Of a stretch of DNA of 5,215 nt, positions 1 through 5,215 are shown piece after piece. The stretch's first letter is position 1, and every line of letters begins with the position of its first letter. The position numbers were made by a program, and so were the translations under genes. The stretch spans positions 1 through 5,215 of the forward strand of contig JACMLA010000167.1 in the NCBI GenBank assembly GCA_014379815.1, read 5' to 3'. The notes below the pieces were generated by a model. The model did not search any database. It worked only from the letters and a program-made list of their open reading frames with translations, and was not told the DNA's origin. The stretch is from Bryobacteraceae bacterium (GTDB taxonomy: Bacteria; Acidobacteriota; Terriglobia; Bryobacterales; Bryobacteraceae).

Positions 1-858
1 CGCCTTCAGATCGGCGTTCGACTGAATGAATTGCCACAGCTTATAGCAGAGCGCGTCGGATCGCCTGATGCCTCCGAGATGGAGCGAATAGGCTCCGGAA
101 TGGGCGACTTCCACGTCGGAGAAGTTCACCATCAACATCGCCGGGGCGATGCGCTGCAACACCTCTTTCGCGATGATCAGAGTAAGCTCGTCGCCGCTGG
201 TCGGTGCTTCCGGCCCGTGGATGAACTTAGTAAGTGCAGAGACGAACGTGCTCTTCACCTCCGGATCCTGAAAGGTGGACGCAGAAGGGACACCCCAACC
301 GATGCGTTCGTAATCGGTCTCGAGCACGGCTGTCATTTCCTGCAGGATCTGTTCCCGCTCCAGTTGCTTGCGGGAGCTTTGTCCGGTGATGATCCTTTCC
401 ACGGCTTCAATCATCAGCTGCTTGGAAAGGATGACATTTACGCCGGGGCTGATGTTTGCGGTTAGCTGCTTATTGCTGGTGACAACCCAGGTCTGGTCGT
501 GAGCGAGCTTGCGTTGTTTCTGCAGGTAGTGGAAGAGCGTGGGATTGGTCGGCTTCTCACTTCCCCAGTCGTCGACGTGCTGCCAGACACCGGTGATAAT
601 ACTGGAAATCGTGTTGAAATGCGAGGTTACACCTTCGTTGACCGTGTAAGGGTAGAACAAGGATTGAGGAAGGAGATCGTTAAACAGATGCGGGATGTGG
701 ACCAGCCCCTCATTAGAAAAACTTTCCTGCCGGCGAATGCCGCCGATGGTAACTAGGACGACACGCCTGGGGAGTTTCTGCGGGCGGGACGAAACTCCCC
801 CGAGCGCCTTCTGCGCAGCCGCTGCCGATAGAACGTCGAGCAGTAGTCGTCTGGTCAT
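1..858 (-). CDS. Exported alkaline phosphatase/sulfatase-superfamily-like protein, 3' end outside window
   Basis: A single uninterrupted frame of 286 codons runs from ATG at 858 off the left edge, so the C-terminus is missing. The protein begins MTRRLLLDVLSAAAAQKALG, which fits a Tat-type leader (T-R-R plus a weakly hydrophobic alanine-rich stretch), though Asp8 interrupts the hydrophobic part. A predicted core strand follows (VVLVTIGGIRR, residues 33-43), then NEGVTSHFNT (74-83) and a conserved-looking TG (89-90). A late motif NFSDVEVAHSG (245-255) resembles the metal-binding D...H segment of alkaline phosphatase/sulfatase-fold enzymes. The Asp normally seen after the first strand is replaced by Gly39-Gly40, so catalysis is uncertain. 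Any second metal motif (DHG type) would lie outside the window. The start is fixed by an in-frame TGA at 876-874; a GTG at 870-868 is possible, but it overlaps the GAGGAG ribosome site, which favours ATG 858. The gene is divergent from the TonB receptor. Coding is well supported; the family is inferred from motifs, and the substrate is unknown. Confidence 0.8.
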   Translation of the reverse strand, partial: MTRRLLLDVLSAAAAQKALGGVSSRPQKLPRRVVLVTIGGIRRQESFSNEGLVHIPHLFNDLLPQSLFYPYTVNEGVTSHFNTISSIITGVWQHVDDWGSEKPTNPTLFHYLQKQRKLAHDQTWVVTSNKQLTANISPGVNVILSKQLMIEAVERIITGQSSRKQLEREQILQEMTAVLETDYERIGWGVPSASTFQDPEVKSTFVSALTKFIHGPEAPTSGDELTLIIAKEVLQRIAPAMLMVNFSDVEVAHSGAYSLHLGGIRRSDALCYKLWQFIQSNADLKA

Positions 859-869
859 CGGCTTCGTCA

Positions 870-875
870 CTCCTC
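870..875 (-). promoter_or_regulatory. Shine-Dalgarno GAGGAG for the phosphatase-like gene
   Basis: On the minus strand GAGGAG lies 11 nt before ATG 858. Its last G is also the first base of an in-frame GTG (870-868), so that GTG cannot be served by this site. This decides the start in favour of ATG 858. The in-frame TGA at 876-874 overlaps the site and closes the frame upstream. Confidence 0.6.
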
Positions 876-883
876 AGAGACCA

Positions 884-912
884 AGCTTACAAATTATTCA
901 GCTTCCTGACAA
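884..912 (-). promoter_or_regulatory. Weak candidate promoter for the phosphatase-like gene
   Basis: Reading leftward, TTGTCA (912-907) is a 5/6 match to the -35 consensus. It is followed after 17 nt by TAAGCT (889-884), only a 3/6 match to the -10 consensus. Transcription would start near 877, giving a leader of about 20 nt that just includes the GAGGAG site. Spacing and position are right, but the -10 is poor. An alternative AT-rich -10 (TAATTT just upstream) has no matching -35. Confidence 0.3.
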
Positions 913-950
913 CGGGAGCGCTGGTGCATCGAGTTGGACCGACTTTTCGA

Positions 951-969
951 GGTACCCGGCCGGGCCCGG
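951..969. repeat. Overlapping GC-rich palindromes, possible operator
   Basis: Three perfect palindromes overlap within 19 bp: GGTACC (951-956), CCCGGCCGGG (955-964) and CCGGGCCCGG (960-969). They lie about 20 bp upstream of the rightward -35 box and about 40 bp upstream of the leftward candidate. This is a plausible place for a regulator that controls either divergent gene. No T-run follows, so it is not an intrinsic terminator. Short palindromes of C and G also arise by chance in GC-rich DNA, so an operator role is only suggested. Confidence 0.35.
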
Positions 970-988
970 AGGACTCACCTCTACACGC

Positions 989-1018
989 TTGACTTGCCCG
1001 GGAATGCTGCCATATACT
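989..1018 (+). promoter_or_regulatory. Sigma70-type promoter for the TonB-dependent receptor
   Basis: TTGACT (989-994, 5/6 match to TTGACA) and TATACT (1013-1018, 5/6 match to TATAAT) are separated by 18 nt, close to the ideal 17. A start near 1025 would give a leader of about 80 nt that contains the hairpin at 1070-1088. A second -10-like hexamer, TAAAAT (1057-1062), has no convincing -35 at proper spacing. This is the best promoter match in the intergenic region. Confidence 0.55.
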
Positions 1019-1069
1019 TCCTCCACGTAATGCAATCAGGTTACGCCGGTTGCAGTTAAAATAGCGCGA

Positions 1070-1088
1070 GCTTCCTCCGTCAGGAAGC
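1070..1088 (+). promoter_or_regulatory. Leader hairpin upstream of the receptor start
   Basis: GCTTCCT (1070-1076) pairs perfectly with AGGAAGC (1082-1088) around the 5-nt loop CCGTC. The hairpin is in the predicted 5' leader and ends 18 nt before ATG 1107. Its right arm contains AGGAAG, the most Shine-Dalgarno-like string in the leader, now paired. That string is 19 nt from the ATG, beyond normal spacing. The only purine run at proper distance is GGGG (1096-1099, 7 nt before ATG), so initiation appears weak. The stem could influence ribosome access or mRNA stability. It is not followed by a T-run, so it is not a terminator. Confidence 0.4.
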
Positions 1089-1106
1089 CTGGTCCGGGGT
1101 CTACGT

Positions 1107-4100
1107 ATGAATAAGAAATTCACGCGATATTGCCTTTTCACTCTCACCCTTGCTGCAGCGTGCTGGGCTCAGCGCGATCTGGGAACCATCGTCGGCACCG
1201 TTACAGACCCACAGGGCGCCGCAGTCTCTAACGCCAAAGTCACCATAACCGAAGATGCAACCGGACTCGTTTACGAGGTGGTTTCGGGGAGCGGCGGAGA
1301 GTATATCCGACCGGCTCTGAAAGCGGGCACCTATTCCATTCAGGTGGAAGCAGCCGGCTTCAAACGGGCTGCGCAACGGAACGTCGTGCTGACAGCGGGC
1401 GACCGAACCGGTGTCAACATCACCCTGAGTCTCGGCGAAATATCGCAGACTGTGGAAATACTGGCGGATTCGCCTCTGCTACAGACTGAATCGACGGTTC
1501 TGGGCGCCAACGTGACATCGAAGCAAGTGGTCGAATTACCACTTGGCGGGCAGAGAACCTTTACCTTTCTCGCGCGACTGTCCCCCGGCGTGGTTCCAGC
1601 GGAACCGGGAGCCCGCGACGCGGTCGGCGGCGGCTTCTCGGCAAACGGCGTTCGATCCAACGGACAAAACAACTTCCTGCTGAACGGCGTGGATAACAAC
1701 GTCAATGTAATTGACTTTCTCAACCAGACGGCGTACGTGGTGGGTCCTTCGGTGGAAGCAATCGGTGAAATTCGTGTCATGACCAATGGGTACAACGCCG
1801 AATACGGTCGTGGTGCGGGCGGAGTTGTAAACGTCACGCTAAAGTCCGGCTCTAACCAGATCCACGGCTCCGTGTTTGAGTACTTCCAGAATGCGGCGCT
1901 GAACGCCAACCGGTGGGAAAACAACCGGGCGGGCAAGCCGAACGGTGGGTTTGGCCAGAATCAGTTTGGTGCAGCCGTTGGCGGCCCGCTGATTAAAAAC
2001 CGCACTTTTTGGTTTGCCGATTATCAGGGAACCCGCGTGAACTCTTCAGGTGGGGCGGTTCAGAATCTGGGCAGTTCCGGGTTTTTCACCATCCCCGATC
2101 CCGCCTATAAAAACGGCGATTTCTCCCGCCTGCTGACGAACGAGCAAATCGGGACTGATGCCCTGGGCCGCCCGATTGTCTCCGGCCAGATTTTCGATCC
2201 GGCGACAACCCGCACAGGTCCGGGCGGAGCCTCCGTGCGCGACCCCTTTCCAGGAAATCGAATTCCGTTGAACCGCCTCGATCCGGTGTCACTGAAAATC
2301 CTCGCTCTGTTTCCGACTCCAAATGCAGGCTCCGCTACTGGATTTCCGCAAAACAATTACTTCGTGACGACAAAGGGAAGGCAGACGGTCGACCAGTACG
2401 ATGTTCGGATCGATCATAAGATCAGCGATAACGACAGTATTTTCGGGAGCTTAAGCTGGTCGGATTCGGACAAGCTGAATGAGCAGCCTCTTCCGGGCGC
2501 TCTGGACGCGACCTACTTCAACTCAAACGCTGAGATCACACTGGCCAGAAATGCAATGCTGAGCTACACGCGTGTATGGACGCCATCGATCATCACAGAG
2601 ACGCGCGCTGCCTATACCCGCCTGGTGACCTCCCGGTTGCAGGCCGATCCCGACGTCGACCAGTTCAAGGCGTTCGGAATCGGCGGCTACAATCCAACCA
2701 CCACGCTGAACGGTGGATTGCCTTCGACTAACATTGAACGCTACAGCGGCTTTGGTGCTTCGGACTGGTTGCCCTCCAAGGAATACAGCAACGTTTGGGA
2801 CTTCATCCAGAACGTCTCCATCAATAAGGGCACGCACGCGATGAAGTTTGGCGCAGAGTATCGTCCGATCAAGTTCCCGTTTTTCCAGGTACCGAGTCCG
2901 CATGGAAACTGGACGTTCGATCGCCGCAGCACCTCCGCGCCGATCGGGAATTATCAATCGACTGGCGATGCGTACGCATCCTTTGCGCTGGGCAATGTAT
3001 ACAACGGGCAGATTTCGACGAACAACTTTATTTCCTCGCAAAAGAGCGCCTGGGCTTTCTTCGCGCAGGATGACTGGAAAGTGACTTCGAAGCTGACTTT
3101 CAACTATGGCTTGCGCTACGAGAGGTTCACGCCGATCGACGAAAAATTCGGACGCCAGTCGAACTTCGTGCTGGAAGACCTGACCCTTTACATCCCTAAG
3201 GGAAAAGATCAGGACGCGCCGCTTCCTCCGAACTTTGCTACGCAGTTTCCGCAGGTGAAGGTATCGCGGGGTCAGGTGCCCAGCACGTTAATCGAGTCTG
3301 ACAAATGGAATTTCGGTCCCCGCGTCGGCTTCGCTTATAACGCATTATCGAGGACTGTGATCCGCGCCGGCTACGGTATTTTCTACGGCGGCGAAGAAAA
3401 CCAGGGGGGAAATCCGAATCGAGGTGAGGCCGTCCCGTTTAACGCCACCGTGAAGCTCGACCATCCGGATGATGTATTCGGGCCCAATCCCTTCTTCAGC
3501 GGCGGCGTTCAGGGCGGATTTCCATCGAACGTGTTTAGCCTTCCCGCACCGGTCGAGTTCCGCAGCGTTGCTACCAACTTCCGCAACCCACTTGTGCATA
3601 AGTGGAATTTCGCTATTCAGCGTGAGTTCGGTGGAAACACAGCACTGGAGGTTTCCTACGTCGGCAACCATCAGGCTCACCAGTTACTTCAACCGGACCC
3701 GAATGCCTGCGCCAATAGTCCAATTCCGAACCTTACCTGTAACTCACGCCGCCCTTATCCGAATATCGGGAACATTCAGGGCACGGCTACTTTCGGCTTC
3801 GGCAATTATCACGGGATGACAGCCAAGCTGGAAAAGCGGTATTCGAACGGGTTGAACTTCACGTCGGCTTACACTTACGGCCATGCGCTGGCGACCAGCG
3901 GAACTACGCTTAGCGGCTCCGATGGGTTCGGGAACAAGGACCCGAGAAACCTGTCGCTGAACTATTCCAGCGCCGCCTGGGATATTCGGCACAGCAGTGT
4001 GACTAACTTCCTCTACGACCTGCCGTTTGGACGTGGCAAGCGCTTCGGCGGAGATATGTCGCGGCTGGCGGATACTTTGGTCGGAGGCTGGCAGGTGAAC

Positions 4101-4535
4101 GGGATTCTTACGCTACGCACAGGGTCTCCCTTCACGCTTCGAAGTGACCGTTGCGTGGCCAGTGTCGACTCTTGTTTTCCCGATCTCGTTTTTGGCAAAA
4201 ACCCGAACAATGCCCCGTCCGGCGGACGCCGACCGGAGATGTGGTTCGACACCAGTGCCGTAAACCTGATACCCGCTCCGGGAACAGCCGGGAATCTCGG
4301 GCTACAAACGAATCGGAACCCGGGCCAGAAATACATGGACTTTTCGCTCTTCAAGCACTTTAAGTTTACTGAGCGCATCACCAGCCAACTGCGCGCGGAG
4401 GCTTTTAACATCGGCAATACCCCGCAGTTCGGTCACCCCGGGCACAATATCCAAAATACTGATTTCGGTGTCATCAATGGCACTCAATCGGGAAGCGAGC
4501 GCAAAATGCAAATGGCGCTTCGCATTTTGTTCTAA
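1107..4535 (+). CDS. Oar-like TonB-dependent outer-membrane receptor with carboxypeptidase-regulatory-like domain
   Basis: The 1142-residue product is an intact outer-membrane beta-barrel receptor that would import or bind an unidentified ligand using TonB/ExbBD energy. Residues 1-21 form a signal peptide (MNKK basic start, hydrophobic FTLTLAAA, probable cleavage after C-W-A21). Residues about 25-110 form a carboxypeptidase-regulatory-like beta-sandwich (GTIVGTVTDPQGAAVSNAKV, then the EYIRPALKAGTYSI turn). QTVEILA (114-120) resembles a TonB box. The plug domain spans about 129-255, with FLLNGVDNN (190-198), YGRGAGGVVNVTLKSGSN (233-250) and HGSVFEYF (253-260). The rest is barrel, including GAAVGGPLIKNRTFWF (288-303), FAQDDWKVTSKLTFNYGLRYE (from 652) and a last strand ending in Phe1142, the usual Bam recognition end. 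Length is normal for this family. Mature-region cysteines occur only as two close pairs (868/878 and 1016/1023). The start is supported by the signal peptide, although the ribosome site is weak. The gene is monocistronic: its own promoter lies upstream and a terminator lies 26 nt after TAA. The ligand cannot be told from sequence; plant-polymer oligosaccharides or proteins are possibilities only. Confidence 0.96.
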   Translation: MNKKFTRYCLFTLTLAAACWAQRDLGTIVGTVTDPQGAAVSNAKVTITEDATGLVYEVVSGSGGEYIRPALKAGTYSIQVEAAGFKRAAQRNVVLTAGDRTGVNITLSLGEISQTVEILADSPLLQTESTVLGANVTSKQVVELPLGGQRTFTFLARLSPGVVPAEPGARDAVGGGFSANGVRSNGQNNFLLNGVDNNVNVIDFLNQTAYVVGPSVEAIGEIRVMTNGYNAEYGRGAGGVVNVTLKSGSNQIHGSVFEYFQNAALNANRWENNRAGKPNGGFGQNQFGAAVGGPLIKNRTFWFADYQGTRVNSSGGAVQNLGSSGFFTIPDPAYKNGDFSRLLTNEQIGTDALGRPIVSGQIFDPATTRTGPGGASVRDPFPGNRIPLNRLDPVSLKILALFPTPNAGSATGFPQNNYFVTTKGRQTVDQYDVRIDHKISDNDSIFGSLSWSDSDKLNEQPLPGALDATYFNSNAEITLARNAMLSYTRVWTPSIITETRAAYTRLVTSRLQADPDVDQFKAFGIGGYNPTTTLNGGLPSTNIERYSGFGASDWLPSKEYSNVWDFIQNVSINKGTHAMKFGAEYRPIKFPFFQVPSPHGNWTFDRRSTSAPIGNYQSTGDAYASFALGNVYNGQISTNNFISSQKSAWAFFAQDDWKVTSKLTFNYGLRYERFTPIDEKFGRQSNFVLEDLTLYIPKGKDQDAPLPPNFATQFPQVKVSRGQVPSTLIESDKWNFGPRVGFAYNALSRTVIRAGYGIFYGGEENQGGNPNRGEAVPFNATVKLDHPDDVFGPNPFFSGGVQGGFPSNVFSLPAPVEFRSVATNFRNPLVHKWNFAIQREFGGNTALEVSYVGNHQAHQLLQPDPNACANSPIPNLTCNSRRPYPNIGNIQGTATFGFGNYHGMTAKLEKRYSNGLNFTSAYTYGHALATSGTTLSGSDGFGNKDPRNLSLNYSSAAWDIRHSSVTNFLYDLPFGRGKRFGGDMSRLADTLVGGWQVNGILTLRTGSPFTLRSDRCVASVDSCFPDLVFGKNPNNAPSGGRRPEMWFDTSAVNLIPAPGTAGNLGLQTNRNPGQKYMDFSLFKHFKFTERITSQLRAEAFNIGNTPQFGHPGHNIQNTDFGVINGTQSGSERKMQMALRILF

Positions 4536-4560
4536 CGCTCGTCGCACTGCTGACTAACAC

Positions 4561-4597
4561 GGGCTTCATCCCTCGCGGGGTGGAGCCTTTGTTACTT
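4561..4597 (+). terminator. Intrinsic terminator of the receptor gene
   Basis: GGCTTCATCCC (4562-4572) pairs with GGGGTGGAGCC (4577-4587) over 11 pairs, with no mismatch and two G-U wobbles (4566/4583 and 4569/4580). The loop is TCGC (4573-4576). The T-rich tail TTTGTTACTT follows at once. The hairpin starts 26 nt after the receptor stop codon. The wobbles make it weaker on the opposite strand, in keeping with use on the plus strand. It should separate the receptor transcript from the TPR gene. Confidence 0.85.
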
Positions 4598-4619
4598 GTA
4601 TGGCGCCTCTCCTTATACT
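4589..4619 (+). promoter_or_regulatory. Candidate promoter for the TPR gene, embedded in the terminator tail
   Basis: TATACT (4614-4619) is the same -10 hexamer as in the receptor promoter. Upstream, TTGTTA (4589-4594) lies at 19-nt spacing and TTACTT (4592-4597) at 16-nt spacing; either could be the -35, and both are imperfect. Both fall within the T-rich tail of the preceding terminator. A start near 4626 would leave only about 7 nt before ATG 4633, giving a nearly leaderless mRNA. Confidence 0.45.
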
Positions 4620-4632
4620 GTAAGAAATCGCT

Positions 4633-5215
4633 ATGCTGTTGGTCGCCATTGTTCTACTAGCTAGTGCGGCTCCCCTGCCCCCTGCCGCCCGTTTGCCTTT
4701 ACAACGAGGCATAGAAGCGCTCGATAAGAATGAGCTCGAAGCTGCTCGTACCAACTTTGAGCAGGCCAGCAAAATGGTCCCGCGCAACGCCTCGGTATGG
4801 TTATTGCTCGCGCAAACTTACGCACGGCTGAAGAACGCTCCGCTGGCTGCTGCTGCGGCCCTGAAAGCCGAGACGTTCGGCTCGACTGACAGTGAGATTG
4901 TTCACGGCCTGATTCATTTTTATGTAGAGACGCAGCCGGATTTGGTCCGGGCGGTGAAACTCGAAACAGCTTGCGTATCGAGGAATCCGAAAGACGCTGG
5001 CAAGGCTGCGGAACTGCGAACCATGCTCGGTAATGAGTACGTTCAGAAGAAAGAATGGGCAAACGCAGTCGAGCAGATGACGGCGGCCCTGCAGTTGACG
5101 CCTCGGGACGAGAGCGCCCACTTCCGGCTGGCACAGTTGTACCTTTTTCAACAAAAGTTCGATCCTGCTTTCTCGGTTCTGGAAAATGCACAGAAGCAGT
5201 TCCCATCCAGCGCAC
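4633..5215 (+). CDS. Exported TPR-repeat protein, 3' end outside window
   Basis: The first 194 residues are present and the frame is open at the right edge. TPR proteins are helical scaffolds for protein contacts; the partner is unknown. Residues 1-13 (MLLVAIVLLASAA) are a hydrophobic leader, probably a signal peptide or anchor, though the usual basic residues are missing. Helical repeats then follow in register: units at about 19-52, 53-86, 87-121 (degenerate, with an insertion), 125-158 and 159-192. The unit at 125-158 shows the full TPR pattern L7, G8, Y11, A20, A27, P32 (L131-G-type core shifted by numbering: Leu, Gly133-region, Tyr136-region, Ala145-region, Ala152, Pro157). The unit at 159-192 keeps Tyr, Ala, Ala and Pro in the same places. 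The start is fixed because an in-frame TAA (4621-4623) lies just upstream and the leader begins at this ATG. No good Shine-Dalgarno is present, only AAGAAA (4622-4627). In Acidobacteria such genes often sit near TonB receptors; a role with the receptor is inference. Confidence 0.88.
   Translation, partial: MLLVAIVLLASAAPLPPAARLPLQRGIEALDKNELEAARTNFEQASKMVPRNASVWLLLAQTYARLKNAPLAAAAALKAETFGSTDSEIVHGLIHFYVETQPDLVRAVKLETACVSRNPKDAGKAAELRTMLGNEYVQKKEWANAVEQMTAALQLTPRDESAHFRLAQLYLFQQKFDPAFSVLENAQKQFPSSA

Noticed and set aside
31..756. Plus-strand open frames at 31-465 and 499-756
   Set aside because: They lie opposite the continuous minus-strand gene at 858-1, whose product has a leader and recognisable fold motifs. 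The plus-strand products are His/Arg-rich with no domain pattern.
955..969. GC-rich palindromes as a terminator of the divergent genes
   Set aside because: No T-run follows on either strand, and both flanking genes point away from this site, so no transcript should end here.
1057..1062. TAAAAT as an alternative -10 box for the receptor
   Set aside because: The hexamers at 15-18 nt upstream (such as AATCAG) do not resemble a -35 box, while TTGACT-18-TATACT nearby is a much better match.
887..1147. Minus-strand open frame spanning the divergent intergenic region
   Set aside because: It overlaps the receptor start, its promoter and its leader hairpin, and its product is Arg-rich with no recognisable feature.
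1340..1936. 198-codon minus-strand open frame inside the receptor gene
   Set aside because: It is antisense to the carboxypeptidase-like and plug domains, which are unmistakable. The product is low in recognisable motifs and rich in Ser/Pro/Arg, as expected for a GC-rich shadow frame.
2523..3041. 172-codon minus-strand open frame inside the barrel region
   Set aside because: It is antisense to continuous barrel sequence and has no motif, leader or ribosome site that would support it.
1107..4535. Possible frameshift or fusion in the long receptor gene
   Set aside because: The frame is continuous from signal peptide to terminal Phe, the domains are in the normal order, and the length is typical for the family.
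4661..5215. 184-codon minus-strand open frame over the TPR gene
   Set aside because: The plus-strand product has regular 34-residue TPR periodicity and a hydrophobic leader directly after a promoter. The antisense product is Arg/Ser/Pro-rich without a pattern.

Overview
This 5.2 kb, moderately GC-rich window most resembles an Acidobacteriota chromosome, probably of the Solibacter/Bryobacter type. The reasons are a very long Oar-like TonB-dependent receptor with an N-terminal carboxypeptidase-regulatory-like domain, a family heavily expanded in that phylum, next to an exported TPR protein and a sulfatase/alkaline-phosphatase-like protein with a Tat-like leader. The assignment comes from protein style, not from a database search.

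Layout: (1) Positions 1-858, minus strand: 5' part of a gene for a predicted exported protein of the alkaline phosphatase/sulfatase fold; its C-terminus lies beyond the left edge. (2) 859-1106: a 248-bp divergent intergenic region with a clear sigma70-type promoter to the right, a weaker candidate to the left, three overlapping GC-rich palindromes between them, and a 7-bp hairpin in the receptor leader. (3) 1107-4535, plus strand: one intact 1142-residue outer-membrane receptor. (4) 4536-4632: a strong intrinsic terminator whose T-rich tail overlaps the -35 region of a promoter for the next gene. (5) 4633 to the right edge, plus strand: N-terminal 194 residues of an exported TPR-repeat protein.

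The three genes probably form three transcription units: the hydrolase-like gene is divergent, and the TPR gene is separated from the receptor by a terminator and has its own promoter. All three products carry export signals, so the locus looks like cell-envelope functions: an outer-membrane receptor for an unknown ligand, a TPR scaffold probably in the periplasm, and an exported hydrolase-like protein. A common pathway is only an inference from adjacency. I see no tRNA, rRNA, CRISPR array, insertion sequence, phage gene or defence module, and I do not find a clearly new biological system. The most interesting points are the altered N-terminal metal site of the phosphatase-like protein, the receptor leader hairpin, and the compact terminator/promoter junction with a near-leaderless TPR gene.
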